Shown piece by piece: positions 12,401 to 25,781 of a stretch of 64,000 bases of DNA. A program made the position numbers and the translations under genes. How positions within the stretch are numbered: position 1 is the stretch's first letter; each line of letters opens with the position of its first letter. This DNA comes from Paraphaeosphaeria minitans (taxonomy: Eukaryota > Ascomycota > Dothideomycetes > Pleosporales > Didymosphaeriaceae), in NCBI GenBank assembly GCA_015832175.1, contig WJXW01000001.1, forward strand, positions 744,001 to 808,000. The letters are read 5' to 3'. Under the pieces are notes generated by a model, which saw only the letters and a list, made by a program, of their open reading frames with translations, was not told the origin of the DNA and did no database searches.

Positions 12401-12890
12401 TCCTAACCCACCAGAAGAAGAGATTCTGGACACGATTCACGATAGGATTTGTGATTTAAAAGATAAACAGTGATTGTTTTGCTATCACAACAAGTGGGGG
12501 GTGATAGAATCGCTGTTCTTAAGATAAGGAGATTCAGAAGAATAATTCTTAATAGTTTTTCAATCTTTAAACAGCCTTTAGACGGTTTTTTAAAGATCTT
12601 TAAGAAAGATTTAGACAATTACAGATTACTTCTTAGGATAGGTGATCCGCTTTAAGCAATTACCTAGGGGGTGTGTTAAAGTAAAACACTCACTTCTGTG
12701 ATTCTTTCTGGATCCACTGATTTAGATCACGGGATTCTTGCCAAGAGGCTTGTTTCTTTTGTATATAGTCTGCCCTTTTGGCATTCTTTCCTACAATTAG
12801 CTCTTTGTATTCTTTACAACTCTGCTCCTGAATATCCTGTGATAGTTCGAGCCCTTTTTACCACAACAGTATAGGACTCTAGGACATATG
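12400..12890. other. Island with near-normal dinucleotide composition inside the RIP block
   Basis: CpA and TpG are frequent here (for example CCACCAGAAG, CACAACAAGTG), unlike both flanks. It contains an imperfect inverted repeat at 12,466-12,517 (AACAGTGATT..CTATCAC against GTGATAGAATCGCTGTT). On the minus strand a 50-codon open stretch is visible at about 12,870-12,690 (contains KNAKRADYIQKKQASW), possibly a fragment of a mobile-element protein. AGTTCGAGCCC followed by TTTTT at 12,845-12,860 resembles a Pol III B box plus terminator, but no A box is convincing. Confidence 0.4.
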
Positions 12891-13123
12891 GGATTCTAGG
12901 ACGTGTGGGACTACTTAGTATATAGGAACGCGAGAATAAGCTTCTTATACTTATATTTAATCTGTTTATTAATCTATTATTTAGATTCTAGTAGACTAAA
13001 TTATTAACTTATTACACTTTATAAGATACTATTATATTAATAAGACCTTCTACCTTTTATAGGTACTCTTACCTAAAAACTAACCTTAACCCTCTAGGAC
13101 TAGCTACTCTCTTGGATTTAATA
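12870..13123 (-). repeat. LTR-like repeat L, copy 1 (start end only)
   Basis: Minus-strand copy beginning TATTAAATCC (RIP form of TGTTAAATCC) at 13,123 and running left through CTAGTCCTAAAGG and the ATATACTAAGTAGTCCCACA region. It is cut near 12,870 after two copies of a TCCTAGAGTCC-type short repeat. It matches copies at 25,782 and 47,013. It directly abuts the truncated 5' end of a Gypsy-1 fragment at 13,124. Confidence 0.7.
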
Positions 13124-13478
13124 CTAGATTAGTACCTCCTCCTACTTATTAAAGAGATACTACGCACCCTCTTTTAGGCTACTTAGTTTATAAAGGTAGA
13201 TATCTACGCTGCCTTCTATAAGCTATAAGTTATAGAAGGGAAAGAATACTATACTACGTTCTATACCTAGTTTAGCCTCTTTAAGTAGTTAGTAGTTCTA
13301 TTTAGACTAACTAGGGCACCTACTATATTCTAGCGCTATATTAATAGCGCTCTAAAGGATACTCTAGGCGATATATATATAGCTTACCTAGATAATGTCC
13401 TTATCTATACAATAGGGCCCCTACGCTAACACTAGGACTATATATAATAAGTGCTGGGACTCTTATAGGAAGCTAGAC

Positions 13479-13790
13479 TGTCTATATAGTTTATTATACA
13501 AATAGCACTAAGTGAAATAGGGGCCTACCTACCTATAGGGACCTGCATAAGGACCTACTACTTAGGTTAGCGCTAAGAGGCAGAGACTTTATAAGGCCCT
13601 GCCTACCTATAAGGACCCGCACAAGGACCCCCTGCTTAGATTAGCGCTAAGAGGCAGAGACTTTATAAAGTCCTTAGTGCCCCTTTGTACAATAGACTAG
13701 ACGTAATTAATTAAACCTACTTTTTACCCTTTATATAATAGTATACTATTAACCCGTAAATGCTTAATTATAGATTAAGCTAAACTAACA
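13479..13790 (+). repeat. 5' LTR of Copia F, with 74-bp internal duplication
   Basis: Starts TGTCTATATAG and ends AAACTAACA. It is 312 bp instead of the family's 238 bp because 13,527-13,600 is tandemly duplicated as 13,601-13,674; the second copy carries several substitutions. Confidence 0.88.
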
Positions 13791-15365
13791 CTAATTAGTA
13801 GTTAATTCTAATTAACTATAAACTAGTAAAGTCTAAAGACAGAGCGCCCTATAAGCTGAATGCGTAGGCTCTATATTATTACCTTTACTAGAGATTAAAT
13901 TTTAGATTATATAATAAGCAGAAACAAAGCGCGCATATTTATAAAGAGTTGTATAATCTAGTCTAAGCTATTCTATAAAAAAGAAAGGAGATAGTAAGCA
14001 CATTTACAACCCTAAAAAATACGTTATATAATTAAACTAGTAATAACTAAACGCAAATATGTCGTATAATTAAACTAGCGACAACTAAACGCAGACACGT
14101 CGCACAACTAAGAAAGATAATAATAATATAGCCTTAAGACTAGGAGACTTCCTAGAGGAACTATAACCTAAGGACGTTGCGCAATAATTAATACTACCTC
14201 CTTACTAAGAAAACAAAGTAATATAGCTTTAACAAGTAGAGGAAGTAATAAATATTAAGGCTATTACCTTAAGAGGAGAGATCGCACAAAAGTACTAGGT
14301 AAATAGAGTAGATCTACACAGTTACCTACCCCCTTCTCTAAAATAGCTAAACACTTATATAGTGTATATAATTGCGTAATATCACGTAAGTAGTCTTAAA
14401 AGTAAAGAGGTAATCTCTTCTTTTACTAAAGATTTTAATAACTAGAAAGAGAAAACTTTTAATAAGATTAGTTATATAGTAAGAAGAGAGCTTATTGCTT
14501 TTCTTATAAAAGAAGGCTTTATCACTACTAATACTATAATAAAAGACACTTATATAAAGAAACTCTTTAAACTATTATAGCTTAACTATAAGCTATAGAC
14601 CCTTCGCATAATAACACTATAACTATAACCTAAACTACTTTGCATAATTCTAATAATATAACCTACACTATCTGTAGGTAATATATATATATATAGAGCA
14701 CAGCTAGGGCCCATCCCTATATATGCGAGGATAGAGACACTATATATAAAGCCACACTAGTGGCAATAGCCTAAAACCTAGACTGCTTTTGCCCAACAAA
14801 CTATATTATACAAAGAGGCTAGACACTCCTAGTCTTCTTAATAACTAGGAGATTATACTTCTATCTAGCTTAATAATATTATCCTTAACCTTAAAGGAGA
14901 GCTAGAGGATAAAGACTATTATATAAAAAAAGAGGAAGATAAACAAGACTAATAAAATAATAAAGAAGAAGCACAGAAAACTATTTTATACCTTACTTCT
15001 ACTATATACCTTTATTATATAACTAGGAGCAATCCTTCTATACCTGCTTACTAAGACCTAGCGCTAAGTATTACATTACTTAACACCCTACCTTTTATTT
15101 ACACACAGGATATATGCCTAAAAAGAGCCTTATTACGCGATATAACTCTACTACTATATAAAGGGGTAGGGTAAGAACTAAGTAGGTTAGCTATTACTAC
15201 CTATTTACATAAGAGTAGGTGTAAATAGAACCTCTACTACATAGTAATACTGCACCTACCTTATAACCTGTTCTAATAGGGGAAGGCTAACTGTATAGAT
15301 AGAGAAGGACAGGAAAGGGAAGCGTATAATAGATATAGGCTATCGCACAAAAGAAAAGTTACTAG

Positions 15366-15603
15366 TGTCTATATAGTTTATTGTATAAATAGCACTAAGT
15401 AAAATAGGGGCCTGCCTACCTATAGGGACCTACACAAGGACCCACTACTTAGGTTAGCGCTAAGAGGCAGAGACTTTATAAGGCCCTTAGTGCCCCTTTG
15501 TACGATAGACTAAACGTAATTAATTAAACCTACTTCTTACCCTTTACACGATAGTATACTATTAACCCTTAAATGCTTAATTATAGATTGAGCCAAACTA
15601 ATA
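15366..15603 (+). repeat. 3' LTR of Copia F
   Basis: 238 bp, TGTCTATATAG to CCAAACTAATA, where the terminal CA has become TA. Its length equals both LTRs of element G. Confidence 0.9.
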
Positions 15604-15777
15604 TAGACTATATAGAGACCTAGGGAAATACAAATTCGCAATAATAGAGGTTAGGTACCTAGGGTATTTTATTATAGTAGGCAAGACTATTCGCCCTAAT
15701 TTAGTAAAGATATAAGTAATTAATTAATAAGACGTCCCCTCTATAATACGTATAGTCTACTACTTTATTAGCTTTAC

Positions 15778-15969
15778 TATTATGGGCTAGCCTTAGAGAA
15801 TAAACAGAACTGTAAGTGCTAAATATAAAGGATAAATTCTAGGTATTAAGTCTCTATAGGGGGGTATACCGCTTATAAGAAGAGTTTTCCTTAGTAGGTC
15901 TACTTTTTTAGGGTAGTTTCTTTCCTTAAGATCCTTCTAAAGGCTAGGGCTATGCCCTAGCCTATTATA
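15778..15969 (-). repeat. 3' LTR of Gypsy-1 copy C
   Basis: 192 bp, reading in the plus direction from TATTATGGGC (from TGTTATGGGC) to CCTATTATA (from CCTATCACA). Confidence 0.9.
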
Positions 15970-18900
15970 TACCCTAGACTTTACTTAGTTTAAAACGTCT
16001 TATAGTTATAAGATAAGCCTTAGAGATCTTAGGAGTATTATACTATAGTAAGGTAGTAGTGTAGAGACGGCCCTAAGGCGGCCTTAGGGCGAGGGCCCTT
16101 ATTAGGTAGTTTGTTTATTCACCTTATTATTATAAGGTGACAGGACGGCGCTCCTACCCTTTCTAATATAATTATTATATATCTATTATCTTAGTAGTGC
16201 GTTACTATTATAGTCTCTTTATATTTATATTACTCTACCTTTCTTTTTCTTTTCTTTACTTTCTCTTTTCTATACTAACTCTAACCTACGCCTATTCTAA
16301 CTTCCTTAACTATCTACAACTACCTCTATCCCTATCTCCTTCTAGCCCTAATCTAGTCCCCCTCTTATTTCTGCGCTATACGCCCCTATACTCTTATTAG
16401 CCTTTTAGCCCTCTTTTTTAGCGTTCTGTTTGCGGCTGTAACTAATATTAATATTATTAATAATAGCCTTTAAAGTAGCGCCGCCTTAGTAAATATCTTT
16501 AGTCCTAGTAGTAGTAGTAATAATCCTCTAGACCTAAACTAGCACTTTACTAAGTCTAGCTATGTGTATACTAAGAAGGAAATTAATAATGCTAAAGTAA
16601 AAGAGATTCTCTAGAGCCTTAATATACTTATATAGTAGTTTAATAGTAGTAATTACCTTTACTCTTTTATAACTTCTAAGAGGCGTGTACTAGCTAATTG
16701 CCTTAACCCTATTACCCCTACTTATACTCTAAAGCGGCTTTATATTACTAAAAGCGCAGTCCTTTAAGGAGATAGTTTAAATAAAGAGCTAGCTAATTCT
16801 AATATAGGCCTTATATATATTAAATATATTAGGCGCCTAAGGTAGCTTAGGCGCGTAAAGTAAGTTTATAGCCTTATATTCTAGACTATTATTAATGTTT
16901 ATATAGCTGTTAACTATTTTAGGGCTACTCTTATAGCGCCTACTATTACACTAAGGCCACCTACTAGTATAATTCTGCCCCCTTTGCTAATAACCTAGGC
17001 CTAAGGTAGGCTTTACGCCTCTAGATTAAATATATAGAGTAAGGCTAGGTTAATAGTAATTTATATATTTGTAATCCTAGAATATATAGCACTAACCTCT
17101 AGAAGTCTATAACTAGAACGCTACCTACCTTTATAGTAATGTTCTACTACTTAGCCTAGTAGTATAAGTAGTACTTAAACTTAGCGCTTAAGAACTCTAG
17201 TTTAATTTAGGAGCTAGGCTCCCTTACTATACCTTTACTTTAGTATAGTAATAGAATAGTAGTTGCCTCCTCTAGTATAAATATAGCCCTAGTAGCACTT
17301 TTACTCTAGATAACTTTAGCCTAGCGTAGTAATAACTATAATTAGAATCTAGTAGTGTTAGCTAATAATATAGTAGGGTAGATAAATAATATAGGAAATT
17401 ACATCTAGTAATCTAAAAAGAGCATAGGCTAGCGCCTAGATAAGATAATTTAGACCTAAGTATAAACTACTAACCTACTTACTACTATTATAGAGTGACT
17501 TAGAATAACTCCTAGCTAACGCTACTCTACCCTTCTAGTAGCCCTAGCCTAATAGTGTATACCCTTTAACCTATATTAAGAGCCTTATAGAGTAACTCTG
17601 CCTAAGCCTTTGCCTAGAGCTAGCTTAGTGCATCCTCTTAGGTGCTACTACTACTAGTATAAAGAGTAATATAGTTATTATAGCCCCCCTTTATTCCTAC
17701 TTAGTGTTACTTTAGTGCCACTTTAGTTATAGTAATCCTAGGGCTAATAGCCTTTAGTAGTTTTTAGATAGATAGCGCCTCTACTAGGTTAGTAAAGGAA
17801 TAAATTTTTAAATACCTATTATAGCTTCTTTTATAATATTTATGTGTTCTTCCCTATAGGCTAGATAGGACTATTATTATGCCTATAGTCCCCCTAGGCG
17901 GCCTTAAAGCAGTCTAGAGCTATAGTGTCTATAATATTTTTAACTAGTACCTAAGTTAGTAATACCTATCTAGTTTACTTTACTAGCGCCTATTATTATT
18001 TTTCCTAAGTGTTTTTAATGCGTAGGACCTCCTCTACTTTCTATTCACGTAGGTCTAGGTCCGCTTCTTCTAGCTCTAGAGCTAGGCTTAGCTAGGCGTT
18101 AGTCTAGATCTAACTAGATAGGGGATTATCTACCGCTTACTTAAAGAGGTTAACGTAGATAGTCTTATAGAGATTACTAGATAGGTTTAGTATTACTATA
18201 AGTAAAGATAGTATAGCTATTATAGTGTACTTAATTTTAAGCTAGTTAAGTTTCTTTTTTAGCTAGTTAGTTTTTATATTACGTAGTAAGAACTATATTT
18301 TATCTCTAACTTAGAATTGCTCTATAGGGTAGTAGGTATAGTTTATAGCCTCTATAGTGCGCTACTATCTATAGGTAATAGTAGTCTAGGCTAAAGCTAT
18401 CCCTTTCTTAAAGTAGTCTAAGAAGTGCTTTGCCCTTTTAGTAGGGATGTAAGTAGACTTTACTAGTAAGGAAATTCTCTTAAGAAGATTAACGTAATAT
18501 CTATTTAGTAGAAAGTTTAGGCTTAGGCCTATAGTAGTAAATACTTTATTATTTAATATAAACTAGTAGGCTAGAAGGTAGTCTAGCTAGTCTATCTATT
18601 TAAAGTTAACTATAATATAGAGGACTAAGAGTACCTTTTAGTTTACCCTCTCTATACTGCTATTAGTCTAGGGGTAGTATACTATAAAGAGGAGTTATTT
18701 TATTCTAGTTAATTTATATAGCGTAGTCTAGAACTTCCTTAGCTAGTTTAAGCCTCTGTCTATAATTAGTAAAGTAGGAAAGCTATAAAACTACTACTAT
18801 ATATTATAGAAGTAGGCTGTATAGTACTCTACTATTATAGAAGTTATAGCTTCTAGTTATATATACTTTAATAGCCTATTAGTAATTATAAGTAGGTATT

Positions 18901-21900
18901 GCAGTACTGCTATAGAGGCCTAGGGGAGGTTTACTATAAAATCTATTAAGAGTTACGCCTAGTACTAGTCTATAATTAGGAGTAGCTGTAGGAAACCTTA
19001 CTACTTCTACTAGTCTATATACGCTCCTGCGTAGTAGTAATTATATATAAATTAGGTAACGTCTTTAGACATATTATCTTAGTAGTAGTTCTAGTAGATA
19101 ATTTTAAACGTAGAGTTCTTTCTAGAATAGCCTATAACTAGAGACTTATATACGCGCTGTATAATAGTAGTAGTAAGAGGTTCTTAAGCTAAGACCTAAA
19201 GGACTCCTTACTATAGGAGGGACCTATATACACTAATTATATAGTTCCTAATTTATTAGGAGGTAGTAGCTACTATAAAGAATATATAGTTATTACAGTG
19301 CACTACCTTAAGCCTAATATAGTAAGAGGGGAACTCTACTATAGCTATATTCTAGAGTACCTATAAATATGTATTAGTAAAAATCTAAGCCCCTACTAGC
19401 GCTATTAAAGATCGCGTCTACACTAAGGTAGCCTAGATAGTCTTAGGCACTATTAGTAAGGCGTTTATTCTTATCTACTAGACTATATTCTACTTACGCT
19501 AGCTTAGTGCGTCTAGTCTAGCTATTTAGGATCTAGGCTAGTAGTAGAGGTAAAAATAAAAGGTAGAAAGTAACTCTAACTACTAGTGCTAGTGCTTACT
19601 TAATTCTTAGATTTTTATAAAGTATTTAAAGTTCTTATAGTTTATTAGAATTTTAAAGGGGTGCGCTACTTTTATTAGCTCTAGTCTCTATACTTATAAA
19701 GCCTATATAATTATAAGTAGCTCTTTATTATAAATAGTGTAGTTTTACTAGGCTAGTGTTAGGGCTATAGAATAGTAGGCTATAAGGTGCTAGATCCCCT
19801 TAATACGTTAGGAGAGGTAGGCCCTAGTAGCGCTACCTAAGTAGTCTACCTCTACTAGTGTGTTGCGCTCTAGGTCCTAGAGCGCTAGAATAGGACTCTA
19901 TATAAACATGTCCTTTAGGGCCTAGAAGGCCTCTTATTCCTTAGGGCCCTATTAAAACAGGACCCCTTTCTTAGTAAGGGTATGTAGAGGTATAGTCTAC
20001 TTAGAGAATTAGGGGAGAAAGTTATAATAGAAGTTAGCGAAGCTAATAAAGTAGTAGACTATACGTATTATAGAGGGGACGTCTTATTAATTAATTACTT
20101 ATATCTTTACTAAATTAGGGCAAATAGTCTTACCTACTATAATAAGATACCCTAGGTACCTAACCTCTATTATCGCGAATTTATATTTGCCTAGGCCTAT
20201 ATATAGTCTAGCTTTCTATAGAAGTCCTAGCACTTATCGCATATAGTCCTAGTGTTAGCGTAGGGGCCCTATTATATAGATAAGGACATTATCTAGGTAA
20301 GCTATATATATATTGTCTAGGGTATCCTTTAGAGCGCTATTAATATAGCGCTAGAATATAGTAGGTGTCCTAGTTAGTCTAAATAGGACTACTAACTACT
20401 TAAAGAGGCTAAACTAGGTATAGAACGTAGTGTAGTGTTTTACCTTCTCTATAACTTATAGCTTATAGAAGGCAGCGTAAATATCTACTTTTATAAACTA
20501 AGTAGCCTAAGAGAGAGTACGTAGTGTTTCTTTAATAAGTAGAAGGGGGTACTAATCTAGCTTAGAAATTATATTAATCTCCTAATAGTTAATATATAGG
20601 CGCTATTTCCCCCTAGGCTTTAGGGCTAGAAAGACTAGAGCACCTACTAAAGAGGAGCTAGCTTATATCTAGTTCTTGTCTATAAGTTCTATAAGTTAGC
20701 GCTAGAGTTCTACTAGCTAATTTTTAGATATACTATATAGTAGGCCCTAGAGTAGTTTTAGGAGAGAGCTGCTTAGAGTCTACTTTAGGTAAATATAGTA
20801 GTCTAACGTGCCCTAGTGTAGTAGAAGGCTAGATGCTTTAGTTTTATTAAAGATAGTAGCATACTTTATTAGTTCTAGGGGAAGAGTCCTACTATCTTTA
20901 GTAAGGCCTAGCCCTACTATATTATAGAGGGGTAGAGGTCCTACTATATAAGGAAGTGTTATTATAAGTATCTAAGTAATATCTTAGAGTAAAGTTAGGA
21001 ATACCCCTTCCTAGTTTTTATTTAGAGTATTAAAGGGTGTCGCGTTATCCTCCTTATCTACTAGCGTAGTAAGGAGGCCCCGCCTCTCTACTACCTAAGT
21101 ATTAAGAGTAATAAGACCCTTAGCTGCGCTAATTATAATTTTACTACTATAGATATCTACTACTACTCTAGAATTAGCTAGCTAGAGGGCCCTTAGGATT
21201 ATATCCTAGTAGAGGTTAGAGATTATATAAGTGTAAAGGGTCTATTACTATCTAAATATATTATAAGGCACTACTACTATCTCTATAATAAAAGTCTATA
21301 GTAATAACCTAGCGGCCTATTCTAGCTCCTAGGCTAGGATTATAATACACTATAGTAAAAGCAAATCTACTAGCCTAAGGCTAATTACTATAAAGTATTT
21401 ACACCCTATATTAATTAGGCCCTTTATATACTATATACTATTAAGGAAGACGTAAAGGGTAGAAGTAGGCCTATTTATACCTACTCTAGCCTTAGCTACT
21501 CTAACTATCGCAGCTTACTTTAATTATACCTTTATTAATACTATTACGCTTAGCCCCTATATTAGCGCTAGACTAGAGGCTATTCTTTTCCTAACTAGAT
21601 ACTTATCTTATTATACTAAGGTTAAGTTGCAATTGCTTAGAGTAAAATTATATTAAAGTAGGCTCTAGCTATATAGTTAGACTTACTATAGTAAGTGTAT
21701 ACGCCTATGTTCTAGCGTTGCTAGAAGATATATTTAGGTATCTAGTTTAGGTACTACTTACCTACCTCTCCGCTAGCTTAGGGCTAGGTTAAGGTTAAAG
21801 CTACTATAGAAGTTATATAGATATTACTATTACTATCCTTAGGAGGAGGCTAGCTACCTTTATAGGAGGTAGCTTAAGTAGTAAGCTTGTCTTCTAGGGC

Positions 21901-22718
21901 CTCTATTTTAAGGTCTACTGTAATTTATAAAAACCTAGTAATAGCTATATTATAGTCCTCTTTAGAAACGTTATAGTTAAAAGTAACTATATAAAATTAC
22001 GCTAGATTGCGCAGCGTAACTTATATAGTTTTTTAGTGTTACCCTACTAGCTACTACTTACCTTTACTAAAGTCTATTTAAAGCAGATATAAAAGTTAGA
22101 GAAACTCTCTCTAGGACCTTACCTAATTATATTAAGGTGTGTTTTAGCCTTTTACTAGGCGTGTTTATTAGTGTATATAAAGGTAAGGTACTATATAAAC
22201 ATCTATAGGTTAAACTAGCTATCTGCCCCCCTAGTTTAGTAGAAGGCCGCCACTATATCTTAAAGACTATTATCTAGGCAGTCCTATATTAGCGCCTATT
22301 CCTTTTAGGGAGAACTAATAAACTACTTATTAGCCTAGAGCTTATAATCTATTATAACCTTCTAGGCCCTAAACTATGTCTTTAAGCCTCTAAACTTAGT
22401 TAGGCTTAAAAGTAGTTTACGCTATAAAATTAGCTAGTCTATGCTAGTAAATAAGAATCTACCCCTTATAGTAGAGGTAGATAGGCCTAGAGTAGTGCTA
22501 GTGTAGGCCTATTAGCGTATAAAAAGCTTACGCAGCTCTTTATTCTAGAGTTATAGTGTTTATATAGTAGAGTAGTCTTTATCTCTAGTAGTAATTAAGT
22601 TCTATAGTTATTCTACTAACTTAGCGATATTAGAGGTATCTATTAGTAAGTTATTCTAAACTTTATTACGTTTCTTTATTCTTTTAAATGACTCTTTTCT
22701 AGAAGACCTAGAATTTAA

Positions 22719-22910
22719 TATTATAGGCTAGCCTTAGAGAATAAACAGAACTATAAGTGCTAAATATAAAGAATAAATTCTAGGTATTAAGTCTCTATAG
22801 GGGGGTGTGCCGCTTATAAGAAGAGTTTTCCTTAATAGGTCTACTTCTTTAGGGCAGTTCCTTTCCTTAAGATCCTTCTAAAGGCTAGGGCTATGCCCTA
22901 GCCTATCACA
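22719..22910 (-). repeat. 5' LTR of Gypsy-1 copy C
   Basis: 192 bp. On the minus strand it starts TGTGATAGGC and ends CTATAATA. It is followed by TTAAATTCTAGG at the start of the internal region; I see no clear tRNA-type primer site. Confidence 0.9.
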
Positions 22911-25781
22911 TTTACTAACTTTTATTACAACTTTCTTCCCTAATTCTCTAAGTAGGCTGTACCCCTATATGCCCTTACTAAGAAAAAGGTCCTATTTTAA
23001 TAAGGCTTTAGGGAATAAGAGGCCTTCTAGGCCCTAAAGGATATATTTATATAGGGCCCTATCCTAGCGCTCTAGGACCTAGAGCGTAATACGCTAGTAG
23101 AGGCGGACTACTTAGGTAGCGCTACTAGGGCCTGCCTCTTCTAACGTATTAAGGGGATCTAGCACCCTATAGCCTACTACTCTATAGCCCTAACACTAGC
23201 CTAGCAGAACTATACTATTTACAATAAAGAGCTGCTTATAATTATATAAGCCCTATAAGTATAGAAACTAAAACTAATAAAAGTAGTACGCCCCTTTAAA
23301 ATTCTAATAGACTATAAGAACCTTAAATACTTTACAAAAATCTAAGAATTAAGTAAGTGCTAGCACTAGTAGTTAGAGTTACTTTCTACTTTTTACTTTT
23401 ACCTCTACTACTAGTCTAGATCCTAGGTAGCTAAACTAGACGCACTAAGCTAGCGTAAGTAAGATATAGTCTAGTAAATAAAGATAAACACCCTACTAAT
23501 AGTGCCTAGAACTGTTTAGACTACTCTAGTGTAGACGTAATCTTTAATAGCGCTAGTAGGGGCCTAGATCTTTACTAACACATATTTATAGGCACTATAA
23601 AACGTAGCTATAGTAGAGTCCCCCCCCTACTATATTAGGCTTAAGGTAGTGCGCTATAGTAACTATATATTTCTTATAGTAGCTGCTACTTCCTAATAAA
23701 ATTAAGAACTATATAATTAGTATATATAAGTCTCTTCTATAGTAAAGAGTCTTCTAGGTCCTAGCTTAGAAAGCTCTTACTACCGCTATTATATAGTGCG
23801 TATATAAGTCTCTAGTTATAGGCTATTCTAGAAAGAACTTTATATTTAAGATTATCTACTAAAACTACTACTAGAATAATATATCTAAAGACGTTACCTA
23901 ATTTATACGTAATTACTACTACGTAAGAGTGTATATAGACTAGTAAAAGTAGTAAGGTCTCTTATAGCTACTCCTAATTATAAACTAGTACTAGGCGCAA
24001 CTCTTAATAGATTTTATAGTAAACCTCCCCTAGACCTCTATAGTAGCACTGCGATACCTACTTATAATTACTAATAGGCTATTAAAGTATATATAACTAG
24101 AAGTTATAACTTCTATAACAGTAAAGCACTATACAGCCTACTTCTATAATATATAGTAGTAGTTCTATAGCTTCTCTACTTTACTAATTATAGATAGAGG
24201 CTTAGACTAGCTAGGGAAGTTCTAGACTATACTGTGTAAATTAACTAGAATAAAATAACTCCTCTCTATAGTATACTACCCCTAGACTAACAGCGGCATA
24301 GAGAGGGTAAACTAGGAGGTACTTTTAGTCCTTTATATTATAGTTAACTTTAAATAGATAAACTAGCTAAACTGCCTCTTAGCCTACTAGCTTATATTAA
24401 ATAATAGAGTATCTACTACTATAGGCTTAAGCCTAAACTTTCTACTAAATAGATATTACGTTAATCTCTTTAAGAGAATCCCTTTACTAGTAGAGTCTAG
24501 CTATACCTCTACTAAAAGAGTAAAGCACTTTCTAGACTACTTTAAAAAGAAGACAGCTTTAGCCTAGACTATTATTACCTATAGATAGTAGCGCACTATA
24601 GAGGTTATAAATCGTACCTACTACCTTATAGAGTAATTCTAAGTTAAAAATAAAGTATAGTTCTCGCTATATAATATAAAAACTAACTAGCTAAAAAAGA
24701 AATTTAACTAGCTTAAGGTTAAATATACTATAATAACTATACTATCCCTACTTATAGTAACGCTAGACCTATCTAGTAATCTCTATAAAACTATTCACGT
24801 TAACCTCTCTAAGTAAGTAGTAGATAATCCCCTACTTAGTTAGACTTAAGCTAACGCCTAGCTAGGCCTAGCGCTAGAGCTAGAAAAAGCAGACCTAGAC
24901 TTACGTAAATAGAAAGTAGAGGAGGTCCTATATATTAAAAACGCCTAGAGTAAATAATAATAGGCGCTAGTAAAGTAGACTAAATAGATATTACTAACTT
25001 AGGTACTAGTTAAAAATATTATAGACACTACAGCTCTAGACTGCTTTAAGGCCGCCTAGGGGGACTATAGGTATAATAATAGTCTTATCTAGCCTATAAG
25101 GAAGAATACATAAATATTATAAAAGAAACTATAATAGGTATTTAAGAATTTATTCCTTTACTAACCTAGTAGAGGCGCTATTTATCTAAAAACTACTAAA
25201 GGCTATTAGCTTTAGAGTCGCAATGCCTAAAGTAGCACTAGAGTAATACTAGGTAAAAATAAAAGGGGGCTATAATAACTATATTACTCTTTGCACTAGT
25301 AGTAGTAGTAGCTAGGAAAGTGTACTAAGCTAGCCCTAGATAAAGGCTTAGGTAAAGTTACTCTATAAGGCTCTTAATATAGGTTAAAGGGTATACGCTA
25401 TTAGGCTAGGGCTACTAAAAGAGTAAAGTAGCGTTAGCTAGGAGCTATTCTAAGTCGCTCTATAATAGTAGTAAGTAGGTTAGTAGTCTACGCTTAGGTC
25501 TAGATTATTTTATCTAGGCGCTAGCCTATACTCTCCTTAGATTACTAGATATAATTTCCTATATTATTTATCTACCCTGCTATATTATTAGCTAACGCTA
25601 CTAGATTCTAATTATAGTTACTACTACGCTAGGCTAGAGTTATCTAGAGCAAAGGTGCTACTAGGGCTATATCTATACTAGGGGGGGCAACTACTATTCT
25701 ATTACTATACTAAAGTAGGGGTATAGTAGGGGAGCCTAGCTCCTAAATTAGGCTAGAGTTCTTAAGCGCTAAGTTTAGGTA

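Larger units (their letters stand above)
13479..15603 (+). mobile_element. Copia element F, non-autonomous deletion derivative
   Basis: A 2,125-bp element with LTRs at 13,479-13,790 and 15,366-15,603, flanked by TAGAC at 13,474-13,478 and 15,604-15,608. It shares LTRs, leader, 5' gag and 3' tail with the 7.2-kb Copia element G, but has lost part of gag and all of protease, integrase and RT through at least two internal deletions (joins near 14,870 and 15,030). The gag start codon ATG is ATA here. More CpA/TpG sites are converted than in G. It is inserted in Gypsy-1 copy A. Confidence 0.88.
15778..22910 (-). mobile_element. Gypsy-1 copy C, complete and RIP-inactivated
   Basis: A 7,133-bp minus-strand Ty3/Gypsy element with 192-bp LTRs at both ends and target duplication TTTAC at 15,773-15,777 and 22,911-22,915. 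Gene order on the minus strand is gag (from 22,715 leftward), protease, RT (about 20,600-20,100), RNase H, integrase, then a 1.7-kb 3' region. The RT metal-binding motif reads YLDN instead of YLDD. Stops occur throughout, nearly all TAA/TAG. It is inserted antisense into Gypsy-1 copy A and has more converted sites than copy B. Confidence 0.9.
13124..25781 (+). mobile_element. Gypsy-1 copy A, truncated and split by two insertions
   Basis: Plus-strand pol fragment equivalent to positions 29,383-32,771 of the full copy B. It survives in three pieces: 13,124-13,478 (reverse transcriptase core), 15,604-15,777 (end of RT) and 22,911-25,781 (RNase H, integrase and downstream). The pieces rejoin exactly when element F (target duplication TAGAC) and element C (target duplication TTTAC) are removed. 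Gag and both LTRs are missing. Both outer ends abut outward-pointing L repeats. The catalytic YLDD motif reads YLDN. Coding is destroyed throughout. Confidence 0.85.

Noticed and set aside
12838..12862. tRNA or SINE from AGTTCGAGCCC plus TTTTT
   Set aside because: No cloverleaf, no acceptor stem and no convincing A box upstream.
16197..16400. Hydrophobic 67-codon frame in Gypsy-1 copy C
   Set aside because: It lies just before the possible antisense ORF start and reads a pyrimidine-rich tract; composition alone explains the hydrophobicity.
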